Origin: Hericium rajendrae
Lineage: Eukaryota > Basidiomycota > Agaricomycetes > Russulales > Hericiaceae
Assembly: GCA_033439255.1 (NCBI GenBank)
Contig: CM065882.1
Coordinates: forward strand, 744,001 to 808,000
DNA length: 64,000 nt
Direction of reading: 5' to 3'
The notes beneath the pieces are model-generated. The model was not told the origin of the DNA, did not search any database, and saw only the letters and a list, made by a program, of their open reading frames with translations. The position numbers and the translations under genes were made by a program. Below, one piece after another: positions 35,460 through 44,158 of this stretch (the first letter of the stretch is position 1; each line of letters starts with the position of its first letter).

Positions 35460-35690
35460 AGTAGATAACATAGCTCTGATAGATTTAATAGCTAGGTATC
35501 CTATAATAGTTTCATGGTTAGCTATAATAGCTATGATAGTAGTTCATAGCACCCTCTTTAGCTCTATAGCATATCATAGCACTTCATAGCTCTCTCTTTG
35601 GGCTATGAGAGCTATGTAGTAAAGAGAGGTGCTATGGACCTATGACTTCTATATAAGATATGTAGAACTATGTAGGACCTGCATATTTCT
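35460..35690. repeat. AT-rich arm with many GCTATG/CATAGC words (right)
   Basis: Counterpart of the arm at 32.8-33.0 kb: tagctataatagctatgatag, catagcacttcatagctc and similar overlapping words. Together the arms bracket a block of about 2.9 kb. Confidence 0.5.
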
Positions 35691-35870
35691 CTGATGCAAG
35701 GACACTGGTTTGCTAGACTGGGCATGCCGTTTTCGAAGGTCTGGGTTCCTGTCGAGTACATTCTGTGGCATCGACAAGCTGGCTGGCTCTGATGACAATT
35801 GGCTCAGAGTGCTTAGGTCTGATGTCTCGGACTAACTGTATCTTGATCCGAAGTGCTGCTCCGTAAAGAT

Positions 35871-35903
35871 GTTCCAGTAGGTTCCAGTAGGTTCCAGTAT
35901 CTA
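35871..35903 (+). repeat. Short tandem repeat, three copies of gttccagtag
   Basis: A 10-bp unit occurs three times in a row, the last with one change. No role apparent. Confidence 0.7.
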
Positions 35904-36314
35904 TGTTCAGGTTCCAGGAACAGTGCGCTACGAAGCACGCTTGCCAGGATTGGCCGGCGACATTTCCGGCCTGTCCAGAGTATCTTGCATTATAGTTGTA
36001 GTATAGATTTATGGACGAAATATAATTCTTGTGTCGCAATTTAGTATCTGTGATATCGGCCCATAAAATTGCATTCAATATTTTGATTATTGTGCCCCGA
36101 ATATACTGGTATAGTAGTATCAACTGGAGAAGTTCTATCTAATGCAATCTAAAACATTGTCGAGCATGGCCAGTGCCGTGGAGACTTGGACTATGAGCCA
36201 AGAGCGGTGAAGGCAGCCAAGCGACATAGGTTCGTTGTAAGGGACTATGGTAATTGAGAAGATCAGCCGTACTTGCGAAGATTGGGAAAGATGACCTACC
36301 TTGTCATGATTTCC

Positions 36315-36737
36315 TGTCACGGATCGCTCCATTTCTCTCCGCCTTCTTCTCTGCCATCAAGGCATCACGTCGGTCATGTGCTCCAGCAGCCCCATCACAT
36401 GTTCACTTCCTCACATGACCTGGGGCTATCCTTCACCCATGTCCTTGTTCCCCTTTGGGACATCCTATTGTTCTTCCTCCCATTGTTCTCCTTTCGGCCA
36501 CCATTGTTCTCACTCTATTGTTCGACCCATTATGGTGTCCATTGTTCTTTTCCCATTGTCGTCCCAGTACTTATAGGCTCCCTGTCGCTCGCCTATTTCC
36601 CTAGATTGTCCATTTCGTCTGTACCGTACTGTACCTCCAATACAGGTCACTGCGCTGCTAGTCGCTCTCTGCTCTCTCGCTCCCATCATCGCTGGTGACT
36701 TGGGTGGTTCTCTGCTGTCTACGACCGAGTCTTGACA
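36315..36737 (+). repeat. 5' LTR (423 bp)
   Basis: Starts TG, ends CA. It contains a TATA-like ACTTATAGG at 36569-36577, and the likely transcript start is near 36603 (see primer site). Tandem-like ATTGTTC words occur in the U3 part. It matches the 3' LTR except for A/G at 36370 or close by and C/T near 36590. Confidence 0.96.
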
Positions 36738-36739
36738 CC

Positions 36740-36749
36740 TGGACAATCT
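36740..36749 (+). promoter_or_regulatory. Primer binding site, self-priming type (candidate)
   Basis: tggacaatct, two bases after the LTR, is the exact reverse complement of agattgtcca at 36603-36612 inside the LTR, about 30 bp after the TATA-like box. In Tf1/sushi-type gypsy elements the 5' end of the RNA folds back to prime its own reverse transcription. The match here fits that scheme; no tRNA match was tested. Confidence 0.6.
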
Positions 36750-38955
36750 CTCATACACCCGCCTCACCTCCCTACTATCGCCCATCATACCTTTCTTCTT
36801 TGAACCCTTCACCGCCGACATCTTCACCGAATCCCGACATCCATTCCATCAACCTCATCTCCCCTTTCCCATCGCCAACACCATCGAGGGTAGTGCACTC
36901 ATCCCCCTCCTCCGCTATTGTGCTGTGAAGCGTTGGGAAGCCGAAGGAGTTTGGTTTCGATTGAGGTCGTGGAAACCACGTGCAGGTGCTATCTCCATTG
37001 CCTTATACGTTCGAATTCGAGTTTCCTTTGACGTCGACTTGCAAGAATTCACGTTTGGTGCCTCGGATATCGCTTACCACTGTCGCCAACCCAACCGAGG
37101 ATCCCCTGCAAGTATCCTACCATCGACCTCGTTCCCCTTTTGCACACTAGGTCTCTTCACCCCCGAACCCTCACCTGAGCCTGTGTGGGCCAGAGAACGC
37201 CTCGGCCACCGATTCCTCAGAAACCCGTACTCGGACCCCCTGTACCCTCGTGCTCTTGGTCGTCGCCCAGTTGCGGCTGACTTCTTCTAGACCTCACCAT
37301 TGATCCCACCGACCCCGTTTCCAGACCACAGAACCATACCCACTCGGCGTCTTCGCCTCGCTCGACGAATACTTCATCTACACCCTTTCTGGCATCGTTC
37401 GAATAGACTTCGTCACTCCGGACGAGGACGAGGACGGTCCTGCACAGTGGTACTTCGCCGATCGTGACGACCAGGCAGACCTCGAGCTTAACGACTTCGA
37501 CGTCGCAGCTACAGAACACCGTCGCCAACACCCCGCTACCCCGCCGCTTCCCACCGTTGCCCTTCCTAGTGCAGATTCTCCCCCTGCTCGCACCACCCCA
37601 CTTGTTGTTCCCCCAGGTATTACCTTCAACCCGGTAACCAACAACTACTACGCATACCGCTCCGACACCAATCGGCTTGTAGTCAGTTGGAGACCCAGCC
37701 TCGTAGAAGAAAGTGACCTGTGGTTTTGGCAGGCCAGTACCCTCTTCTTAACCACTGCAGAACTTGCACTCTCTCAAGCAGTTATAGAGAATCTCGCTCA
37801 GCAACAAGCTACCCGCCTCGATACCCTTCGGGCCCCACCACCACCACCTGTTTCGACGCCTACCCCAGTACCAGTCCCCTCACCTGCTCCACCCGTTGCC
37901 GCTGTTGCATCGACATCCACCGTCAACGTCAAACCAACCATTACCACAGCCCCCCCTGTTCAGCCATCCATCGACATGTCCAACCCTGAGATCGGTGTCA
38001 AACCTGCTCCCTTTGAGGGAGATCGTTCCAAGTCCAAGGAATTCCAGCTGCGTATTCGCTTATTCCTTCGTGCCAACTCTACCCGGTATAAAGATGATAC
38101 CGCCCAGATCTCCCTCTTCCTCGACCTCTGCCAGGGCCCTATCGCCGGCCAGTGGGCCACCCAGCGCGTCGAGGAGATCCTTGAGGATGACGATCTCGTG
38201 GCTGCAAAAACATCTCCAGCTCATGTTCCCCGTTACGCCAACCTCACCGCCCTTCGAACTCGCTTCAACTTGGACTTCTCTCCCCTTGACGACTCCAAGG
38301 ATGCCTCCCATGCTATCCAGACCCTCCAGATGGGTACGCGCCCGGTAGTCGACTACATCACCGAGTTTGAGTCCTTCGCCCCTCGCACCGGCTACAATGA
38401 CGTGGCCCTGATCGACTGGTTCCTGCATGGCCTCAACAGCGCCCTGCGCGATGATTGCCAGCGCAGCTACCCCACGCCCACCACCCTGGCTGAGTGGAAG
38501 GCGAGGGCCCGTGACAGGAATGCTGCCTACCTCATGTGCACCCGGTTCCAGAGTCCCCGCCCTACAACTGGGCGCACCCCGGTGAGCACTCGCTCCCCTC
38601 AGTCCACATCTACTGGCCGATCCCGCACAGTCGCTGCTACAGGTGCCCCACTGTCCAAACTCTCGGAGCCTGACCATGAGCGCCTCAGGCGTGAGGGCGG
38701 TTGCTTCCGCTGCCGCCAGAAGGGCCATGGCTTCCGCGACTGCCCCCTCAATGCCGACTCCAACCCCCGTGCCTCAACCCCTCGTGTCCGAGCGCTAGAA
38801 ACCGGCTCTGCCCCGGGAGTAGCTCCAGAAGATGCAGCCACCACCCTCGCTGTCCCCGCCATCAACAGGTCCATCGCCGACTTATCATCGCAGTTGAAGG
38901 ACTTGAGCGAGGAAGAGAGGGAAGAGGCAAAGGCTGCATTAAAGGATATGGTTGA

Positions 38956-38962
38956 GGGTTTT
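38956..38962 (+). promoter_or_regulatory. Candidate -1 ribosomal frameshift site between gag and pol
   Basis: The gag frame reads GAG GGT TTT TAA. The bases G GGT TTT form the canonical X XXY YYZ heptamer immediately before the gag stop. Slipping back one base continues as TTA AAG CGC into the open pol frame, which is closed by a TGA only a few codons upstream of this point. Confidence 0.6.
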
Positions 38963-41900
38963 TAAAGCGCCCCCCGGTCACGTCATCCGTGGGTGGCAAG
39001 AAACATTTCTTTGATCCGTCGAATCGCTTCTCTGTACTATCCGACCCCTGTGAGCAATCGTATCCATCGTCTTTGCACATGTCCGCTATCACACCCAACC
39101 GTCAGACACCGTCCATTACGCTCCAGGCCAAGATTATCACTGCCCCGATCAAGAAACAAATCGACGCTGAGGCACTTCTCGATAGTGGTGCAGAAGGCAT
39201 CATTATGCACCCCGAGTTTGCCAAGAAACACCAGTTCCCCCTCAAGAAACTCCCTAAACCCTTTCCCGTTCGCAACGTGGACAACTCCGAAAACATCATG
39301 GGCTGGGTCCGCTATTCCGTCAACCAGAACATCCGCATTTACGCCAAGGACTCGACGTCCTTCCATGAGGAGACAGCTGAGTTCTATCTCGTTGATATTG
39401 GCAACTATGACATTATCCTTGGGACCGATTGGTTACAGGAACACAACCCTGAAATTGATTGGGTCTCTCGTCGTGTTGACATGACTCGCTGCCCTCCCTC
39501 TTGCACCCTGAATAAGCCCCCGGTCAAAAACCTGTCCACTCGCTCAGAACGCCGCCAATCAGCCCCTCGTCCACCAGTCCTCAGTACTGCTGCTGTACTG
39601 CTCCCCCACCTTGCCCCCTCCATTGCTCCCACTGCCCCCGCCATTTGTTCCTGCCCCACTTCCCAAATACGTGATCCCTGCTCGCCGAGTCCAAGGTGTC
39701 CGTCTTCGCCGCATCCACCTGTCCAAAGTCCCTGCACGTCTGTTTACTGAGGATGATGACCCGCGACCTAACGTCGATGATGACTGGGTTGAAGAGGGTC
39801 TTCGCCTAGCTGGTGTTCTCCCTGACTGGGACACACCACCCCCTCCAGATGACGACCCAGACTACCAACATACCATCCGTATCCGTCGCTCTTTCACCAA
39901 TGCTCAGAAACTGGCTGAGCGTGTGGCCGCCCATGTTGCGGAGAAGTCCTTCACTGAGATGGTTCCCCCTCAGTACCAGGATTTCCAACCCGTCTCCGAT
40001 GAGGAATCCTCCCATCGCCTTCCTGAACGTTGCCCTTGGGATCACGCCATCGACCTGAAAGATGGTTTTGAACCCCGTTCATGCAAGGTCTATCCCATGG
40101 CTCCCACTGAGCAGGAGGACCTCGATTCGTTCCTCGATGACCAGGTCAAAAAAGGCTACATCCGTCCTTCCAAATCCCCTATGGCGAGTCCCTTCTTCTT
40201 TATCAAGAAAAAAGATGGAAAACTACGCCCCGTCCAGGACTATCGCACCCTCAACAAGGGCACCATCAAGAATGAATATCCCCTGCCCCTCATCTCTGAG
40301 CTCGTTGACAAGCTCAAGGGTGCCAAAGTCTTCTCCAAGATGGACGTTCGTTGGGGTTACAACAACGTTCGCATCAAGGAGGGCGACGAATGGAAAGCCG
40401 CCTTCAAAACCAACCGCGGTCTCTTTGAACCCCTGGTGATGTTTTTTGGTCTTACAAACTCCCCTGCCACGTTCCAAGGAATGATGAATGAACTTTTCAA
40501 GGATCTCATCGACACGGGCAAAGTCGTCATCTACATGGACGATATCCTCATTTTCACCGAAACCCTCGAAGAACATCGCGACCTTGTGCGCAAGGTCCTC
40601 CAACGCCTCCAGGACAATGACCTCTTCCTCAAACCAGAGAAGTGCTCTTTCGAGCAGCCCTCCGTTGAGTTCCTCGGTCTCATCGTCTCCCATAACACGC
40701 TTGCCATGGACCCCGTCAAGGTTGCAGGCATCGCTGAATGGCCTGCCCCCCGTAACGTCAAGGATGTCCAGTCCTTTGTTGGCTTTGGCAACTTCTATTG
40801 ACGCTTCATCCAGGACTTCTCCAAAGTCGCCCGTCCCATGTTTGACCTTACCAAGAAAGACCATCCTTGGGCCTGGTCTGCTGAATGTCAACATGCCTTT
40901 GAGGCTCTTAAAGCTGCGTTCACCTCGTCCCCAGTCCTTATCATGCCTGACCCGTCCAAACCCTACTTGGTTGAGGTCGATGCCTCAGACTATGCCACAG
41001 GAGGTATCCTATCCCAGCGCGGGGAGGACGAGCAATGGCACCCTGTTGCTTACATCTCCAAGGCCTTCACTGCCCCTGAACGCAACTACGACATTTATGA
41101 CAAGGAACTCCTGGCCATCATCCGTGCCCTCGAAGCCTGGCGGCACTACCTGGAAGGCTCTCCCCATACTGTGGAGATCTGGACCGACCATAAGAACCTG
41201 GAATACTTCAAGTCTGCCCAAAAGCTGAGTCGTCGTCAGGCTCGCTGGGCTCTCTTCCTCACTCGTTTCGACTTCACCTTGATCCACAAACCCGGTATTC
41301 ATCACCGGCCGGATGCCATGTCGAGACGACCTGACCATAGAGAGGGGTGGACGACGACAACTCAGATCGTGTCCTCCTCGACCCCAAGTACTTCCAGATT
41401 CGTGCTACACGTCCAGCCGCTGTCAAGTCCATTGGCAATGCTGATCTTCGCCAACGCATTCGCAATGCCAAGACCAAGGATATTGAGGTCGTTCAAGCCC
41501 TTGACGTGATCCTGAACAATGGTCCTCGCTCCCTCGTCAAGAACCTCCAAGAATGGAACTACGAGGATGGCCTCATCCTCTTTCGTGGCAAAGTCTACAT
41601 CCCTGCTGACAAGGACCTTCGGCGAGATATCGTCAAGCTGCATCACGACACTCCCATGGCTGGTCACCCCGGACGCTACAAGACCTATGAGCTCCTCAGT
41701 CGCAACTACTGGTGGCCCGGTATGTCTGTCTTCATTCGTGATTATGTCGATGGCTGTGCTACCTGCCAGGCCACCAAGGTTCAAAATCACCGCCCCCATG
41801 TTGAAACAATCCCCAATGCCATCCCTACCCGTCCCTTCCAAGACATTACCTCGGATTTCATCGTCAAACTCCCAGAATGCCAAGGCTATGACTCCATCAA

Positions 41901-42988
41901 TGTGGTCGTCGACCGTTTTACAAAGCACGTCTCCTTCACTCCTTGTAACGAGACCATTACCAGTGATGGCACAGTCGACATCCTTTTTGACAGGATTTAT
42001 CGGAACTACGGCCTCTGGGAACGCCTCATCTCTGATCGTGGCCCACAGTACGCAGGCAAAGTCATGTGTGGCGTCTTTGACAAACTTGGTATCAAGTCCT
42101 CCCTCAGCACCGCCTATCATCCACAGACCGATGGCGAGTCAGAATGCGTCAATCAAGAACTCGAGCAGTTCCTTCGTACCTTCTGCAACTACCGTCAGGA
42201 TGATTGGGTCCAATGGCTCCCTTACGCTGAGTTCTCGCACAACCACCGTATCCACAGCGCTACTAACCGAGCTCCATTTGAAATGCTCCTCGGCTATATT
42301 CCCACTGCCATCCCCACTGTCAACCCCACGTCGTCTACACCCACCGTCGAGGATCGTTTCCGTCACCTCGAACAACTTCGCACTGAGGTCCAGGCCAGCC
42401 TTCAAACAGCTGCTGATCTCATGAAGCGCAACAACCAGGACCATATGCATGACACCATCCACTTCCAGGTTGGCGACAAGGTCTGGCTCGATGGCAAGAA
42501 CATCAAAACCACACGACCCAAAGCTAAGCTTGCTGATCGACGCCTGGGACCTTTCGAAATCACTGACGTCCTGGGCCCAGTCTCTTATCGACTGAAGCTA
42601 CCACCCACCTGGCGTATCCACCCGGTGTTCCACACGTCCCTGTTGTCCCCTTACAAGGAAACCGATGCTCATGGTCCCAACTTCCCTGCACCACCACCTG
42701 ACCTTGTGGAGGGTGAGGAAGAGTATGAAGTTGAGTCTGTCCTCGATGCTCGTCTCACCCGGAACAAACGCGGCATTGAATATCTTGTCAAATGGGCAGG
42801 CTACCCTGATTCGGAGAATCAGTGGCTTTCGCGTACCTCCCTTTCCAATGCCCATGGTGCAATTACCGACTTCTACACCCGCCATCCGCATGCACTCAAG
42901 GCTCCCAATCTTCGTGGACTCATCTACCTCGACCCCGTCCATGCTCATCACGCACTCCAGGCGAAAGTGCGTCTTAGAGAGGGGGTGA
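38962..42988 (+). pseudogene. pol: pol region: protease, reverse transcriptase, RNase H, integrase with chromodomain (broken)
   Basis: Entered by -1 frameshift. Protease: LLDSGAEGIIM and IILGTDWL (39.17-39.43 kb). The frame changes in the Pro-rich linker near 39.5-39.65 kb. Reverse transcriptase 39.95-40.8 kb with VIYMDDILIF. A TGA at 40799-40801 interrupts a FGNFY-RFIQDFS motif (one C-to-T change would explain it). RNase H 40.84-41.33 kb (EVDASDYATGG, TDHKNLEY). A frameshift in a G run at about 41341-41347 follows. The integrase is then open: H2C2 zinc finger (HHDTPMAGHPGRY...CATCQATK), DDE core (SDFIVKLPE, ISDRGPQY, TDGESECVN), a GPF module, and the chromodomain EYLVKWAGYPDSENQWLS near 42.77-42.83 kb. 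The integrase frame stays open into the 3' LTR (to 43092), which is probably read-through. Described as found; at least three lesions. Confidence 0.9.
42976..42988 (+). promoter_or_regulatory. Polypurine tract
   Basis: agagagggggtga directly abuts the TGTCACGG start of the 3' LTR, as expected for the plus-strand primer. Confidence 0.8.
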
Positions 42989-43411
42989 TGTCACGGATCG
43001 CTCCATTTCTCTCCGCCTTCTTCTCTGCCATCAAGGCATCGCGTCGGTCATGTGCTCCAGCAGCCCCATCACATGTTCACTTCCTCACATGACCTGGGGC
43101 TATCCTTCACCCATGTCCTTGTTCCCCTTTGGGACATCCTATTGTTCTTCCTCCCATTGTTCTCCTTTCGGCCACCATTGTTCTCACTCTATTGTTCGAC
43201 CCATTATGGTGTCCATTGTTCTTTTCCCATTGTCGTCCCAGTACTTATAGGCTCCCTGTCGCTTGCCTATTTCCCTAGATTGTCCATTTCGTCTGTACCG
43301 TACTGTACCTCCAATACAGGTCACTGCGCTGCTAGTCGCTCTCTGCTCTCTCGCTCCCATCATCGCTGGTGACTTGGGTGGTTCTCTGCTGTCTACGACC
43401 GAGTCTTGACA
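42989..43411 (+). repeat. 3' LTR (423 bp)
   Basis: Same length and ends as the 5' LTR, followed by the duplicated target TTTCC at 43412-43416. Confidence 0.96.
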
Positions 43412-43718
43412 TTTCCGAGCCTTGGCAAGTGACACTGTTGTGCTCTAAGGCTAGGTGCCAGATTCCAGAATACTGACCGCGCGTCAATGACTGGTGACTC
43501 TCTAAAGCCTTCTAAGGCCTTCCCATCTCGAACCCATTTTGCTGATGGGCTGTCAGTTGGAATGGGTTGCAAAAACTCTCTATTGTATACGAAGATCGAC
43601 TATAATCATCCTCGTTCAGTTTAGTCAAGGAGACTATGTAGTGAACACTGAAACAAGAACTTAGATCCAGGCAGTAAGCAACCCCTCCCCCCCAAAAAAG
43701 ACACTTGGTCCTTGTTCA

Positions 43719-43799
43719 TTCCGGTACAGGGAATCGAACCCCGAGCTACCGCGATCACACGGTGAAAGGCGGTAATGTTAGCCGTTACACCATACCGGA
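43719..43799 (-). tRNA. tRNA-Glu (anticodon UUC) with a 9-nt intron
   Basis: Acceptor stem TCCGGTA/TACCGGA is perfect, with discriminator A. The arms match the Glu(CUC) copies, but the anticodon is TTC. Nine extra bases (ccgtgtgat, 43754-43762) lie between positions 37 and 38, the canonical tRNA intron site, and with them removed the anticodon stem ACCGC/GCGGT closes. It lies 300 bp from the retrotransposon, with its 3' end facing it. Confidence 0.93.
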
Positions 43800-44158
43800 G
43801 ATAAATTCTTTTAATTCCTTGAAGCATATGTCAGGATTCAACTTTTCAGATTCGGCTGTCTGACATCGTCACCTCAACCTGTGCAGCGGTTGCACCTACA
43901 AAACTGATTTCGTTGAGGAACATCCTCATTATGGAGCTTTTTTTGTCCGAGTTCCCTCCTATCGCAGTCCAAACGCGAGATCTGGCAGGATCTGGCCCGA
44001 TAGCCGACCATATAAGGCAGCTGTAGCTCACGTGACGACCTGCACAGAGGATTTGGTCTTGACTCGAGGAAGACGGAGAGCCGATGCGCATCGCTCTCTC
44101 CTTCCTACCCCGACGACTGACACCCGGTTTCAATATACCACGCAGGAGCTTGAAAACG
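43800..44158. promoter_or_regulatory. Upstream region of the alanyl-tRNA synthetase gene
   Basis: 360 bp between the tRNA-Glu and the AlaRS start codon. The last 100 bp are pyrimidine-rich leader. No clear TATA box. Confidence 0.4.

Larger units (their letters stand above)
36735..38965 (+). pseudogene. gag: gag region (N-terminal part frameshifted; CCHC part open)
   Basis: Two open frames. 36735-37290 is open for 185 codons but has no ATG. 37306-38965 is open in another frame, with its first ATG at 37976. The two read on from each other around 37285-37345, where a frameshift must lie. The second part is a typical gypsy capsid (FEGDRSKSKEFQLRIRLFL, RYANLTALRTRFNLDF, DWFLHGLNSALRDD) followed by a zinc knuckle CFRCRQKGHGFRDC and a Lys/Glu tail. 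It ends TAA at 38963-38965 directly after a slippery heptamer. Capsid protein could still be made from 37976. Confidence 0.75.
36310..43416 (+). mobile_element. Full-length Ty3/gypsy LTR retrotransposon, chromovirus lineage
   Basis: The element itself is 36315-43411 (7,097 bp), and the coordinates given include the 5-bp target duplication TTTCC on each side. Two 423-bp LTRs start TGTCACGG and end CTTGACA. Order inside: gag with a CCHC knuckle, protease, reverse transcriptase, RNase H, integrase, chromodomain. RT before integrase makes it Ty3/gypsy, and the chromodomain makes it a chromovirus. The LTRs differ at only two positions that I can see, so insertion is recent. Even so, the coding region carries one in-frame TGA and at least three frameshifts, so this copy cannot make its own full polyprotein. 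It landed in AT-rich intergenic DNA about 300 bp from a tRNA-Glu. Confidence 0.96.

Noticed and set aside
35713-36123. 136-codon minus-strand frame left of the retrotransposon
   Set aside because: AT-rich low-complexity DNA, no ATG context or motif.
36315-43411. Ty1/copia element
   Set aside because: Integrase lies after RT and RNase H and carries a chromodomain, so the order is Ty3/gypsy.
43412-43718. Ty3-like targeting of the tRNA-Glu start site
   Set aside because: The element lies 300 bp beyond the tRNA's 3' end, not at its transcription start.
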